Shown piece after piece: positions 9,581 to 18,180 of a stretch of DNA of 64,000 nucleotides (position 1 is its first letter; each line of letters starts with the position of its first letter). The DNA is from Flavobacterium glaciei. GTDB taxonomy: Bacteria; Bacteroidota; Bacteroidia; Flavobacteriales; Flavobacteriaceae. Made by a program: the position numbers and the translations under genes. The notes below the pieces were generated by a model that did no database searches, had not been told where the DNA came from, and worked only from the letters and a program-made list of their open reading frames with translations. The stretch covers positions 1-64,000 of the forward strand of contig NZ_QQBA01000009.1 of the NCBI RefSeq assembly GCF_003350545.1. The letters are read 5' to 3'.

Positions 9581-10414
9581 TTATTTTGATTGTTTTTTCA
9601 TTTCTTTTTCAATCATTTCGTAAAATTGATCGATTTTTGGTAAAACAACAATACGAGTTCTTCTGTTTCTAGCTCTGTTTTCAGCTGAATCATTAGCTAC
9701 TAAAGGAATGTATGAACTTCTTCCCGCTGCAATCAATTGTTCTGGTTTAACTCCTAATTGATTTGTTAAAACACGAATGATTGAAGTAGAACGTTTTACA
9801 CTTAAATCCCAGTTGTCTAATAAAATCCCCGATCCGTTAAATGGAACATTATCAGTATGACCTTCAACCATACATTCAAAATCTGGTTTGTCATTTACTA
9901 CTTTAGCTACCTTCGCTAAAACACCTTTTGCTTTATCAGTTACATCATAACTTCCTGTTTTAAACAACAATTTGTCTGCAATAGATATAAATACAACTCC
10001 TTTTTCAACATTAATTTCGATATCTGGATCAGAAATTCCTACAGCGCTTTTTAAACTAGTAACTACAGCAAGTGTTACACTATCTTTTTTAGTTAAAGCA
10101 TCTTGCATTCTACTAATTTTTAAATCTTTCTCTTTGATAGACTCTAAAGCTTTTTCAATATTTTCAGCTCCTTTTGTAGACAGGATAGTCATGTCTTTAG
10201 AAGTGCTTATTAATCCTTGATTTTGCTCTTTCAAAAGAGATGCAGTAGCTGATAATGCTGCTTTTTCCTCTAAACAAGCATTCAATTTTACTGTTGCAGT
10301 GTTTAATAAGTCTTGAGTTTCTTTATTTCTAGCTTCTAAATCAGTGTATTTCTTTTTAGAAACACATGAACTTAATAGCGCTAATACAGATAGGGCAATT
10401 ACTATTTTTTTCAT
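9581..10414 (-). CDS. OmpA family peptidoglycan-binding lipoprotein
   Basis: A 277-residue outer-membrane lipoprotein. It has a signal peptide with lipobox LLSSC (Cys about residue 17), then a long coiled coil (about 20-125) and a C-terminal OmpA domain (about 130-260). The latter carries VEGHTDNVPFNG and NRARNRRTRIVV, the diaminopimelate-binding residues. It probably links the outer membrane to peptidoglycan. It has its own promoter (minus-strand TAAATTTG at 10447-10454), separate from the glycosyltransferase upstream. Confidence 0.88.
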   Translation of the reverse strand: MKKIVIALSVLALLSSCVSKKKYTDLEARNKETQDLLNTATVKLNACLEEKAALSATASLLKEQNQGLISTSKDMTILSTKGAENIEKALESIKEKDLKISRMQDALTKKDSVTLAVVTSLKSAVGISDPDIEINVEKGVVFISIADKLLFKTGSYDVTDKAKGVLAKVAKVVNDKPDFECMVEGHTDNVPFNGSGILLDNWDLSVKRSTSIIRVLTNQLGVKPEQLIAAGRSSYIPLVANDSAENRARNRRTRIVVLPKIDQFYEMIEKEMKKQSK

Positions 10415-10446
10415 AAATGTTATTAATTTAAATTAAATGTTAAAGA

Positions 10447-10454
10447 CAAATTTA
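10447..10454 (-). promoter_or_regulatory. -7 promoter element of the OmpA lipoprotein gene
   Basis: Reads TAAATTTG on the minus strand, matching TAnnTTTG, 32 nt upstream of the start codon and inside the short gap after the glycosyltransferase. Confidence 0.5.
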
Positions 10455-10466
10455 GCTTTTTAAAAT

Positions 10467-11468
10467 TTATTTGGTACTAAATAAATCGTTAAAAACGTTT
10501 ATTTTTCTAATAAAATAAAAGAAAACGATACTTTTAACAGTATAGTATGTTGGCTGCTGAAATTTGTATCTCTTTTTATAATTAATAGAAAAAAGGGTGT
10601 AAAAAGCACCATGAGCTTTTAATATTGCCCAAAAATGCTTGAACTTTCCTTGTGCTAAAAATTGAATTCCAGCAATTCCGTCCAAAATCATTCTGCCAAA
10701 AAGGATCGAAAATAATTTTTCTTTAGGTAGGTTTTTAGTCAGCATCAATAGGGAATTTCTGAAATTTAAATACGTTTTCATCGGATGGCCTTGTTGCAAA
10801 GTAGCACCGCCTACATGATAAACCACTGATGCTGAAATGTATTTTATTGTATAACCTATATTAATGGCGCGCCAACACAAATCTATTTCTTCTTGATGTG
10901 CAAAAAAATCATCGTCAAAACCGTTTAATGCTTTATAAACTGAACTTCGGATAAAAAAACAAGCTCCTGATGCCCAGAATATTTCACGGGTGTCATCATA
11001 TTGGCCGTTATCTTTTTCCAAAGTGTCAAATATGCGACCGCGACAAAAAGGATATCCGTATTGATCAATAAATCCTCCGGCAGCACCTGCATATTCAAAG
11101 TACTCTTTGCGTTTATAATCTAAAATTTTAGGTTGGATAATAGCCGTTTTAGGTTCATTTTCGAAAGTTTTAAGAATAGGTTGTAACCAATTCTGTGTTA
11201 CTTCAATATCCGAATTTACTAATGCATAAACATCCGCATCAACTTGCTTTAATGCTTCATTATATCCACTTGCAAAACCAAGGTTACTGTTATTTTTAAT
11301 AATTGTTACCGTTGGAAAAAAAGCTTTGATATATGAAATCGAATCATCAGTTGAAGCATTATCAGCAACGTAAATTGTAGCTTCTAGAGAAAATTTTATA
11401 ACCGACGGCAAAAACTTTTCTAATAATAAAATTCCGTTCCAATTAAGTATGACAACTGCTATTCTCAT
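10467..11468 (-). CDS. Family 2 glycosyltransferase
   Basis: A 333-residue GT-A fold transferase. It begins directly with the Rossmann-like strand MRIAVVILNWNG. The nucleotide-sugar site appears as VADNASTDDS and the metal-binding region as ALVNSDIEV. Acceptor-side motifs are ASGACFFIR and EEIDLCWRAINIGY. It resembles rhamnosyltransferase-like enzymes of cell-surface glycan synthesis; acceptor and sugar are unknown. The C-terminal about 60 residues are hydrophobic/basic and may sit on the membrane. It starts 14 nt after the stop of the HsdR-N gene, so the two are probably co-transcribed. Confidence 0.87.
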   Translation of the reverse strand: MRIAVVILNWNGILLLEKFLPSVIKFSLEATIYVADNASTDDSISYIKAFFPTVTIIKNNSNLGFASGYNEALKQVDADVYALVNSDIEVTQNWLQPILKTFENEPKTAIIQPKILDYKRKEYFEYAGAAGGFIDQYGYPFCRGRIFDTLEKDNGQYDDTREIFWASGACFFIRSSVYKALNGFDDDFFAHQEEIDLCWRAINIGYTIKYISASVVYHVGGATLQQGHPMKTYLNFRNSLLMLTKNLPKEKLFSILFGRMILDGIAGIQFLAQGKFKHFWAILKAHGAFYTLFSINYKKRYKFQQPTYYTVKSIVFFYFIRKINVFNDLFSTK

Positions 11469-11482
11469 TGTGAGGCTTTGTT

Positions 11483-11938
11483 TTATAGACTATTAAGTTT
11501 GTAATCTGGTAATTCTTTCAGAAAATGATACTTTTCATTCTCGAAATCCATTTGGCAAAAGTAATGATTCAAACCATTGGTTACCATCAAATAACTAGCT
11601 TTCATGGTCATATTATAACGCGCAATTTGGTCGAAGGTAGCTTGTGCAATTTTAATTTCGGGTGCTTTACATTCTATCAAAATAAAAATAGAGCCATCCG
11701 AATTAAAGACTACTACATCGTATCTTTTTCGTAAACCATTGACTTTTAAAACTTTTTCAACATTAATTAAGGAGTGTGGATATTTTTTTTCTACTAATAA
11801 AAATTGTACAACATGCTGTCTAACCCATTCCTCAGGTGTAAGAATGATGAATTTTTTCCTTATTGCATCAAAAATGGATACTTTATTTTCGCTATTTTTG
11901 AACCGAAAGTTATAAGAAGGAAAATTTAATTGCTGCAT
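11483..11938 (-). CDS. Solitary type I restriction HsdR N-terminal domain protein
   Basis: A 151-residue protein equivalent to the nuclease domain found at the N-terminus of HsdR. A PD-(D/E)xK-like site is visible: Asp in KRYDVVVFNSDG, then LIECKAPE with the E-x-K pair. There is no helicase, HsdM or HsdS nearby, so it is not a restriction system. The family occurs as a housekeeping stand-alone gene in Bacteroidota; its role is unknown, perhaps structure-specific DNA cleavage. It is transcribed divergently from holA. Confidence 0.82.
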   Translation of the reverse strand: MQQLNFPSYNFRFKNSENKVSIFDAIRKKFIILTPEEWVRQHVVQFLLVEKKYPHSLINVEKVLKVNGLRKRYDVVVFNSDGSIFILIECKAPEIKIAQATFDQIARYNMTMKASYLMVTNGLNHYFCQMDFENEKYHFLKELPDYKLNSL

Positions 11939-11949
11939 GAAGCAAAAAT

Positions 11950-12036
11950 ATAAAATAGTTTGAAGTTTTAGGTTTAAAGTTTCATGTTATTTAGAACATT
12001 GAGACTGAGTACTGCGACTGAATACTGAACACTTGA
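11950..12036. repeat. Heptamer-periodic intergenic repeat
   Basis: AGTTTGAAGTTTTAGGTTTA runs into CTGAGTACTGCGACTGAATA, with repeating units every 7 nt across the whole divergent spacer. No separate promoter element is recognised within it. Confidence 0.5.
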
Positions 12037-12039
12037 AAA

Positions 12040-13044
12040 ATGGACGAGGTTTTAAAAATTGTAAATGATATAAAAAGCGGCAACATCAAACCTATTTATT
12101 TTTTGATGGGCGAAGAACCGTATTATATAGACAAACTATCGGATTATATTGAGGATAAAATCTTATCTGATGAGGAAAAAGGTTTCAATCAAACCGTTTT
12201 ATATGGAAGAGATGTGACTATCGAAGATATCATTTCGACTGCAAAACGTTATCCAATGATGGCGGAACGTCAAGTGGTAATTGTAAAAGAAGCTCAAGAT
12301 TTAATACGGACCATAGATAAACTCGAAAGTTATGCCGATAATCCTATGCCTACAACCGTTTTAGTTTTGTGTTACAAGTACAAAACATTAGATAAACGAA
12401 AAAAAGTAACGAAATTACTAGCTAAAAACGGTGTCGTTTACGAAAGTAAAAAACTTTATGATAATCAAGTAGGAGAGTGGATTAAACGCGTTTTATCTGG
12501 AAAAAAATATTCAATTGAGCCTAAAGCAAATGCGATGCTGGTGGAATTTCTTGGAACTGATTTGAGCAAAATAAACAACGAACTCGAAAAATTACAAATT
12601 ATCTTGCCGGTTGGAAGTACCATAACTGCCAAAGATATTGAAGAGAATATAGGGTTTAGTAAAGATTTTAATGTATTTGAACTGCGAAAAGCTCTTGGCG
12701 AACGCAACCAGTTAAAAGCCTATACCATCGCTGATAACTTTGCACAAAATCCAAAAGACTATCCAATAGTTGTAACCACTGGTCTGGTTTTTGGTTTTTT
12801 TATCCAATTGCTCAAATACCACGGATTAAAAGATAAAAACCCCAAAAATGTTGCTGCAGTCTTAAGTGTAAATCCTTTCTTTTTGAAAGAATACGATTTG
12901 GCTTTGAAGAATTATCCAATGAAGAAAGTAAGTCAAATTGTAGGTGCTTTGAGAGATATTGATGTCAAAAGCAAAGGTGTTGGAGCCAATGCCATGTCAC
13001 AGTCTGATTTATTAAGAGAAATGCTTTATAAAATATTTAATTAA
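12040..13044 (+). CDS. holA: DNA polymerase III subunit delta
   Basis: A 334-residue clamp-loader subunit. The N-terminal AAA+-like domain begins with IKSGNIKPIYFLMGEEPYYI, and residue G24 sits in the degenerate P-loop position typical of HolA, which does not hydrolyse ATP. The middle contains FNQTVLYGRD and PTTVLVLCYKYKTLDKRKK; the C-terminal collar domain ends in SQSDLLREMLYKIF. Delta opens the beta sliding clamp during loading at the replication fork. Confidence 0.9.
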   Translation: MDEVLKIVNDIKSGNIKPIYFLMGEEPYYIDKLSDYIEDKILSDEEKGFNQTVLYGRDVTIEDIISTAKRYPMMAERQVVIVKEAQDLIRTIDKLESYADNPMPTTVLVLCYKYKTLDKRKKVTKLLAKNGVVYESKKLYDNQVGEWIKRVLSGKKYSIEPKANAMLVEFLGTDLSKINNELEKLQIILPVGSTITAKDIEENIGFSKDFNVFELRKALGERNQLKAYTIADNFAQNPKDYPIVVTTGLVFGFFIQLLKYHGLKDKNPKNVAAVLSVNPFFLKEYDLALKNYPMKKVSQIVGALRDIDVKSKGVGANAMSQSDLLREMLYKIFN

Positions 13045-13059
13045 AAGGACAAAAAATCC

Positions 13060-13068
13060 GATATTTGC
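13060..13068 (+). promoter_or_regulatory. Probable -7 element GATATTTGC
   Basis: Differs from TAnnTTTGC by one base. It is followed by a small hairpin (CCGTTC/GAACGG, 13074-13095) in the presumed 5' leader of the small membrane protein gene. Confidence 0.35.
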
Positions 13069-13121
13069 ACTCCCGTTCCGAGGCTTCAGAACGGATTTAT
13101 CAAAAATAACTTACCGAAATT

Positions 13122-13304
13122 ATGGCAATGAATAAAAATACAATTCTAGGTTGGGCTACTCTTATTATGATTATAATGGGATTATTGCTTATTGCACTAG
13201 GTGCTTTTAGATATGATGATGTAGCAGGATGGGGCTTTGCAGCAGTAGGTGTTGGCTTTTTGGCAAACGCATGGGTTTTTAGTTCTCTCAAGGGAAGACT
13301 TTAA
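13122..13304 (+). CDS. CAL67264 family small membrane protein
   Basis: A 60-residue protein with two hydrophobic helices (WATLIMIIMGLLLIALGAF and GWGFAAVGVGFLANAWVF) joined by the short loop RYDDVA. It matches from memory a small flavobacterial membrane family of the same length. Function is unknown. The start could be this ATG or the second ATG two codons later. Its own leader hairpin and probable promoter suggest independent transcription from holA. Confidence 0.8.
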   Translation: MAMNKNTILGWATLIMIIMGLLLIALGAFRYDDVAGWGFAAVGVGFLANAWVFSSLKGRL

Positions 13305-13390
13305 CCAATCAAAAATTACGAATTAAAATTAAAAAAAAATAGATAAGAACTAATTATCTAAGAGTCTAATAATCTGAAAATCTATATAAA

Positions 13391-15085
13391 ATGGCAGACG
13401 ATAAAAAAGTGATATTCTCAATGTCAAAATTGAGCAAAACGTATCAAGGAGCAGATAAACCGGTACTTAAAAACATCTATTTGAGTTTCTTTTACGGAGC
13501 AAAAATTGGTATTTTAGGTTTAAACGGTTCTGGAAAATCCTCCCTGTTAAAAATTATTGCAGGTGTTGATAAAAACTACCAAGGTGATGTGGTGTTTGCA
13601 CCAGGATACACGGTAGGGTATTTAGAACAAGAACCTATTTTAGATGATAGTAAAACAGTTATCGAAATTGTAAGGGAAGGAGTTGCAGAAACAATGGCTG
13701 TTTTAGATGAATTCAATAAAATTAACGACAGTTTTGGTTTACCTGAAGTCTACGAAAATGCAGAAAAAATGGAGCAATTGATGGACCGTCAAGCGCTTTT
13801 ACAAGACAAAATTGATGCATTAGGAGCTTGGGAAATCGATACCAAACTAGAAATTGCAATGGATGCATTGCGTACTCCGGAAGGTGATACTCCTATTAAG
13901 AATCTATCTGGTGGAGAGCGTCGTCGTGTAGCTTTATGTCGTTTGTTGTTGCAACAACCTGATGTTTTGCTTCTGGATGAGCCTACGAATCACTTGGATG
14001 CAGAAAGTGTTCTTTGGTTAGAACAACATTTAGCACAATATGCTGGAACTGTAATTGCAGTTACGCACGACAGGTATTTCTTGGATAATGTTGCAGGTTG
14101 GATTTTAGAATTGGATAGAGGTGAAGGTATTCCTTGGAAAGGGAATTATTCTTCTTGGCTAGACCAAAAATCAAGCCGTATGGCACTAGAAGAAAAAGTA
14201 GCTTCGAAACGCAGAAAGAATTTAGAACGTGAGTTGGACTGGGTTCGTCAAGGTGCCAAAGGGCGTCAGACCAAACAAAAAGCGCGTTTGCAGAACTACG
14301 ATAAATTATTGAATGAAGACCAAAAACAATTGGATGAAAATCTGGAAATTTACATTCCAAATGGTCCACGTTTAGGAACTAATGTAATAGAAGCCAAAAA
14401 TGTTGCTAAAGCTTTTGGAGATAAATTACTGTATGATAATTTAAATTTTACTTTACCACAAGCAGGAATTGTTGGGATTATTGGACCAAACGGTGCTGGT
14501 AAATCAACTATTTTCAAAATGATAATGGGAGAGGAAAAGTCAGATTCAGGAGAGTTCTCAATAGGAGATACTGTAAAAATCGCTTACGTAGATCAAGCAC
14601 ACTCTAACATAGATCCTAATAAATCTATTTGGGAAAACTTCGCTGACGGTCAGGAATTAATTATGATGGGCGGAAAACAAGTAAATTCAAGAGCTTATTT
14701 GTCACGATTTAATTTTGGTGGTGGTGAGCAAAACAAGAAAGTTTCAATGCTTTCCGGTGGAGAACGCAACCGTTTGCACCTTGCAATGACTTTAAAAGAG
14801 GAAGGAAACGTACTTTTACTGGATGAGCCTACAAATGATTTGGATATCAATACACTTCGTGCATTAGAAGAAGGATTAGAAAATTTTGCAGGTTGTGCGG
14901 TAGTTATTTCTCACGACAGATGGTTTCTAGATAGAATTTGCACCCACATTTTAGCTTTCGAAGGTAACTCTGAAGTGTATTATTTTGAAGGCGGATTCAC
15001 TGATTATGAAGAGAATAAGAAAAAACGTTTGGGTGGTGACTTAACACCAAAACGATTGAAATACAGAAAGTTGATTAGAAGTTAA
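13391..15085 (+). CDS. ettA: Energy-dependent translational throttle protein EttA (ABC-F)
   Basis: A 564-residue soluble ABC-F ATPase. The first ABC domain has Walker A GLNGSGKSS and signature LSGGERRR with DEPTNHLDAES. The inter-domain linker has WVRQGAKGRQTKQKARLQNY. The second domain has Walker A GPNGAGKST and signature LSGGERNR with DEPTNDLDINT. EttA binds the ribosomal E site and gates entry into elongation according to the ADP/ATP ratio. Length and linker match EttA rather than Uup or antibiotic-resistance ABC-F proteins. A strong terminator follows. Confidence 0.9.
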   Translation: MADDKKVIFSMSKLSKTYQGADKPVLKNIYLSFFYGAKIGILGLNGSGKSSLLKIIAGVDKNYQGDVVFAPGYTVGYLEQEPILDDSKTVIEIVREGVAETMAVLDEFNKINDSFGLPEVYENAEKMEQLMDRQALLQDKIDALGAWEIDTKLEIAMDALRTPEGDTPIKNLSGGERRRVALCRLLLQQPDVLLLDEPTNHLDAESVLWLEQHLAQYAGTVIAVTHDRYFLDNVAGWILELDRGEGIPWKGNYSSWLDQKSSRMALEEKVASKRRKNLERELDWVRQGAKGRQTKQKARLQNYDKLLNEDQKQLDENLEIYIPNGPRLGTNVIEAKNVAKAFGDKLLYDNLNFTLPQAGIVGIIGPNGAGKSTIFKMIMGEEKSDSGEFSIGDTVKIAYVDQAHSNIDPNKSIWENFADGQELIMMGGKQVNSRAYLSRFNFGGGEQNKKVSMLSGGERNRLHLAMTLKEEGNVLLLDEPTNDLDINTLRALEEGLENFAGCAVVISHDRWFLDRICTHILAFEGNSEVYYFEGGFTDYEENKKKRLGGDLTPKRLKYRKLIRS

Positions 15086-15110
15086 TCTTTCTAACTAAAG
15101 TTTTATTAGT

Positions 15111-15144
15111 AAGAGGATGTCCATATGGGCATCCTCTTTTTTTG
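15111..15144 (+). terminator. Rho-independent terminator after ettA
   Basis: AGAGGATGTCC pairs with GGGCATCCTCT (one G-T wobble) around an ATAT loop, followed by seven T residues. Confidence 0.85.
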
Positions 15145-15149
15145 TGCTG

Positions 15150-15278
15150 TTATTTTATTTTTTTATCAGAGTTCATCATAATTAAAACTGACGCAACCAG
15201 TCCTATGATTACCAACCCGAATACAACAACCATTATAAAAGTTCCGTTATCCCAAGTAAATAGTGTAGTGTCTTTCAT
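15150..15278 (-). CDS. Small single-pass membrane protein, 42 residues
   Basis: An open frame from ATG 15278 to TAA 15150. It encodes MKDTTLFTWDNGTF, a hydrophobic helix (IMVVVFGLVIIGLVASVLIMM) split by no charge, and a basic tail NSDKKIK. The layout (short polar N-terminus, one helix, positively charged C-terminus) is typical of real small membrane proteins in Flavobacteria. Its function is unknown; short one-helix proteins of this kind are sometimes subunits of larger membrane complexes, but no partner gene is adjacent. Confidence 0.65.
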   Translation of the reverse strand: MKDTTLFTWDNGTFIMVVVFGLVIIGLVASVLIMMNSDKKIK

Positions 15279-15357
15279 GATAAATTAAGTTTTTAAGATT
15301 CTCCAAAATTATACTTCTTACAAAATAAAAGGTATGATAATTATCATGATTACTATT

Positions 15358-15774
15358 TTATTCTAAAAACTTAGCTTTGATATCATTGGTTGGAATCATA
15401 CAAGCTTCTTTTTTGCCATACCATTTGTAGCGGTTTTTGGCGATATAGTCGTAGATAGAGTTACTAAAAGATGTGGGAATTATCGAAAATAATGAGCCTA
15501 AATAGAATATTCCTCCTAAATTTTTAGCAATTTCTAAAGCTGCCTCTGATTTGTAGTAGTAAGCAAAACCAGGCTGATACAAAATAATACTGTCTGTTTT
15601 TTTAGTATCAATTCCCAAATGTTGAATAATTTTTTGACCAAAATCAGATTGCAATGCTACGAAGCGGAAAATATCTTTTGCATCATTTTTAATAATCATT
15701 TGAACTGCTGAATCACACAGATTGCAAATGCCGTCAAAGATGATTATTTTTTTATCTTTAGGGATATTGAGCAT
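15358..15774 (-). CDS. DCC family thiol-disulfide oxidoreductase-like protein
   Basis: A 138-residue protein of the DCC1-like (DUF393) family, named for the D-x-x-C-x-x-C motif, seen here as FDGICNLCDSAV near residues 14-25. YRYKWYGKKEACMIP near the C-terminus is also characteristic. The family has a thioredoxin-like fold, but substrates are not established. The 93-bp spacer to mutS2 contains heptamer-like repeats, so co-transcription is possible but not certain. Confidence 0.85.
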   Translation of the reverse strand: MLNIPKDKKIIIFDGICNLCDSAVQMIIKNDAKDIFRFVALQSDFGQKIIQHLGIDTKKTDSIILYQPGFAYYYKSEAALEIAKNLGGIFYLGSLFSIIPTSFSNSIYDYIAKNRYKWYGKKEACMIPTNDIKAKFLE

Positions 15775-15867
15775 TTTTTAAAATTTAAAATTTAACCGGA
15801 TTGAGATTTCTTCTTCGTCGAAATGACAAATATTCAATGAGATTGAAAACTGCAAACTGAACACTGT
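15775..15867. repeat. Heptamer-periodic intergenic repeat
   Basis: AAAATTTAAAATTTAAC and, later, AAACTGCAAACTGAACACTG recur at about 7-nt spacing between mutS2 and the DCC gene. Confidence 0.45.
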
Positions 15868-18033
15868 TTACTTCTTACCCGCTTCCACAAATTCCAGTGC
15901 TTCCATACTTACTTTTGAAGTAAAGACACCATAATTTACAGTTGCTTTATTTTTTTCAATAGAATCGATTGTTCCAACAGCTTTTCCATCAAACATTCGT
16001 ACGCGGTCGCCTACTTTTAGGATTGGTTTAGGTTTTTCAGTTACGACTTTCAATTTCTTCTCTTTCTTTTCTTTTCGAATTTCTTCTACTTGAACCGTAA
16101 CTTCTTGAATGACTTCTTTTTTCTTTTCAATTAGTGCTTTGGACTCTTTGGATGTGGCTTTCTTGCGCTTTGAATTTTCGATTTCAATAATTTTCAAAAA
16201 CTCACCAAGGAGTTCTTTCTTGTTCTTATTATTGAAATATTTCTCCGAAATGTCTTCAATTTTTTGGCCAATGTAAATCGTTTTCTGGTTACTGTCGTAC
16301 AATTCTTGATAGCTTTCCAGTTTTTGTTTGATTTTTACATTGATAGTTTCCATTTTCTTTCCTTCCTCACGCGCTTTGGTTTCCTCTTCTTTCAGTATTT
16401 GAGAAGTTTTTTCCATTTTAGAACGTTCTTTCTGAAGGGTTGCAATGGTTTTGTCAAAACGTACTTTTCCAACTTCAATTTTCTTTTTAGCCCGATTGAT
16501 TAAGCTGAAAGGAATTCCGTTTTTCAAAGCTACTTCAAACGTAAAAGAACTTCCTGCTTGGCCTAAAACCAATTTGTACATTGGTTCTAATGTTTTCTCG
16601 TCAAAAAGCATGTTTGCATTGGTAGCAAAAGGTAATTCGTTAGCCAGAATTTTTAGATTTGAATAATGCGTTGTAATAATCCCGAAAGCTTCTCTATGAT
16701 AGAATTCTTCTAAGAAAATTTCAGCTAAAGCGCCTCCTAATTCAGGGTCTGAACCGGTACCAAATTCATCAATAAGGAACATGGTTTTTCTATTGCACTT
16801 CTTCAAGAAATAGTTCATGTTCTTTAATCGGTAACTGTATGTACTTAGATGATTTTCAATAGATTGATTATCTCCAATATCTGTTAAAATTCTATCAAAC
16901 AAAAACGTTTCACTGCGTTCGTGCACCGGAATCAACATTCCGGATTGTAGCATTAACTGCAGTAATCCTACGGTTTTTAACGAAATGGTTTTTCCTCCAG
17001 CATTTGGACCTGAAATCACAATGATTCTACTTTCCTGACTTAATTCAATAGTTTGCGGATGCGTTATTTCATTTTTTGATTTATTGTTTAAAAATAAAAT
17101 AGGATGATAAGCATCTCTAAAATAAAGGCGGCGTTCCTCTGTAATTGTTGGTAAAATTCCATTGATTTTATTGGCATATTTTGCTTTCGCAGCAATTACA
17201 TCAATATCACTAAGAAAATCTTGGTATTTGATTAAAAGTGGTAAATATGGGCGAATATAATTAGATAACTGTTTTAAAATTCGGGTGATTTCTTCTTTCT
17301 CTTCGTATTCAAGATTACTCAATTCACGAGAATATTGTAAAGTAGCTTCGGGTTCAATATAAGCAATACTGCCTGTTTTGGAACTGCCCAAAATGGATCC
17401 TTTTACTTTACGGCGATACATCGCTAAAACTGCTAATACTCTTCTGTTTTGAACAAAACTTTCTTTGATATCATCTAAATAACCTAACGAATTGTAGTGC
17501 GTCATTGCGGTTCCAAAACTTTGATTGACTTTCCCACGAACAGCATTCATACTGCGACGGATGTTCAATAAATCTGGAGAGGCATTGTCTTTAATCTCAC
17601 CATATTTATCGACTACTTCGTCCACCATCGTGATGATTTCTTTAGTCAGTTCGACTTGGTTTGCTCTTGCATTTATATTAGGATAATAATCTTCGAATTT
17701 TCTCAAAAAACTCAACAAGAAATTTACTGTAGAAGAAATAGTAGCAATTTTTCTAAAACTGCCCACTTCCAAGAAACTGTCTTCAATGGCTAAAAATTTT
17801 ATCTCATGCGTGATTGCGTCAAAACCATGATTGGGAATGGCATTGTTATTTTGGAAAGACGAAACATATTCTGAGGTTTGCATTAATGCCTGCATCAATG
17901 TTTCCTTGTCTTTAAAAGGGGTTATTTTTAATGCTTTTTGTTTTCCAATGTCAGTATTACAAATGGTCGAAATCGTTTCGAGAACCGTTGGAAATTGTAA
18001 ATCTTGTAATGTTTTTTCGGTGATGGATATCAT
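15868..18033 (-). CDS. mutS2: MutS2 family ATPase lacking the Smr domain
   Basis: A 721-residue MutS2 homologue. The clamp/core region (about 1-310) is followed by the ATPase domain with Walker A SGPNAGGKTI and Walker B MFLIDEFGTGSDPELGG. After a long coiled coil (about 510-640) the protein ends in a KOW-like module (VGDRVRMFDGKAVGTI). The C-terminal Smr nuclease domain seen in many MutS2 proteins is missing, so endonuclease activity is doubtful. MutS2 resolves recombination intermediates and, in Bacillus, rescues collided ribosomes. Confidence 0.88.
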   Translation of the reverse strand: MISITEKTLQDLQFPTVLETISTICNTDIGKQKALKITPFKDKETLMQALMQTSEYVSSFQNNNAIPNHGFDAITHEIKFLAIEDSFLEVGSFRKIATISSTVNFLLSFLRKFEDYYPNINARANQVELTKEIITMVDEVVDKYGEIKDNASPDLLNIRRSMNAVRGKVNQSFGTAMTHYNSLGYLDDIKESFVQNRRVLAVLAMYRRKVKGSILGSSKTGSIAYIEPEATLQYSRELSNLEYEEKEEITRILKQLSNYIRPYLPLLIKYQDFLSDIDVIAAKAKYANKINGILPTITEERRLYFRDAYHPILFLNNKSKNEITHPQTIELSQESRIIVISGPNAGGKTISLKTVGLLQLMLQSGMLIPVHERSETFLFDRILTDIGDNQSIENHLSTYSYRLKNMNYFLKKCNRKTMFLIDEFGTGSDPELGGALAEIFLEEFYHREAFGIITTHYSNLKILANELPFATNANMLFDEKTLEPMYKLVLGQAGSSFTFEVALKNGIPFSLINRAKKKIEVGKVRFDKTIATLQKERSKMEKTSQILKEEETKAREEGKKMETINVKIKQKLESYQELYDSNQKTIYIGQKIEDISEKYFNNKNKKELLGEFLKIIEIENSKRKKATSKESKALIEKKKEVIQEVTVQVEEIRKEKKEKKLKVVTEKPKPILKVGDRVRMFDGKAVGTIDSIEKNKATVNYGVFTSKVSMEALEFVEAGKK

Positions 18034-18056
18034 TTATAGTATAATTCTATTCTAAA

Positions 18057-18064
18057 CAAAAATA
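18057..18064 (-). promoter_or_regulatory. -7 promoter element of mutS2
   Basis: TATTTTTG on the minus strand matches TAnnTTTG and lies 23 nt upstream of the mutS2 start. Confidence 0.5.
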
Positions 18065-18155
18065 GCTAATAGTTGAGACTATTTAACAGACTTTCACAAA
18101 GAATTAATGAATGTTTATTATTCTTTTTTTGGATTTTAAAAAAAGATTCTATGTG

Positions 18156-18164
18156 TATCTTTGC
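18156..18164 (+). promoter_or_regulatory. Promoter of the uracil-DNA glycosylase gene
   Basis: TATCTTTGC is an exact TAnnTTTGC, 16 nt before the ATG at 18181. A TTTG at 18128-18131 could be the -33 element, though the spacer of 24 nt is slightly long. Confidence 0.65.
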
Positions 18165-18180
18165 GTTCAAATATTTAATT

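Noticed and set aside
11483..11938. Restriction-modification system
   Set aside because: No methylase, specificity subunit or helicase lies nearby; only the HsdR-N domain is present.
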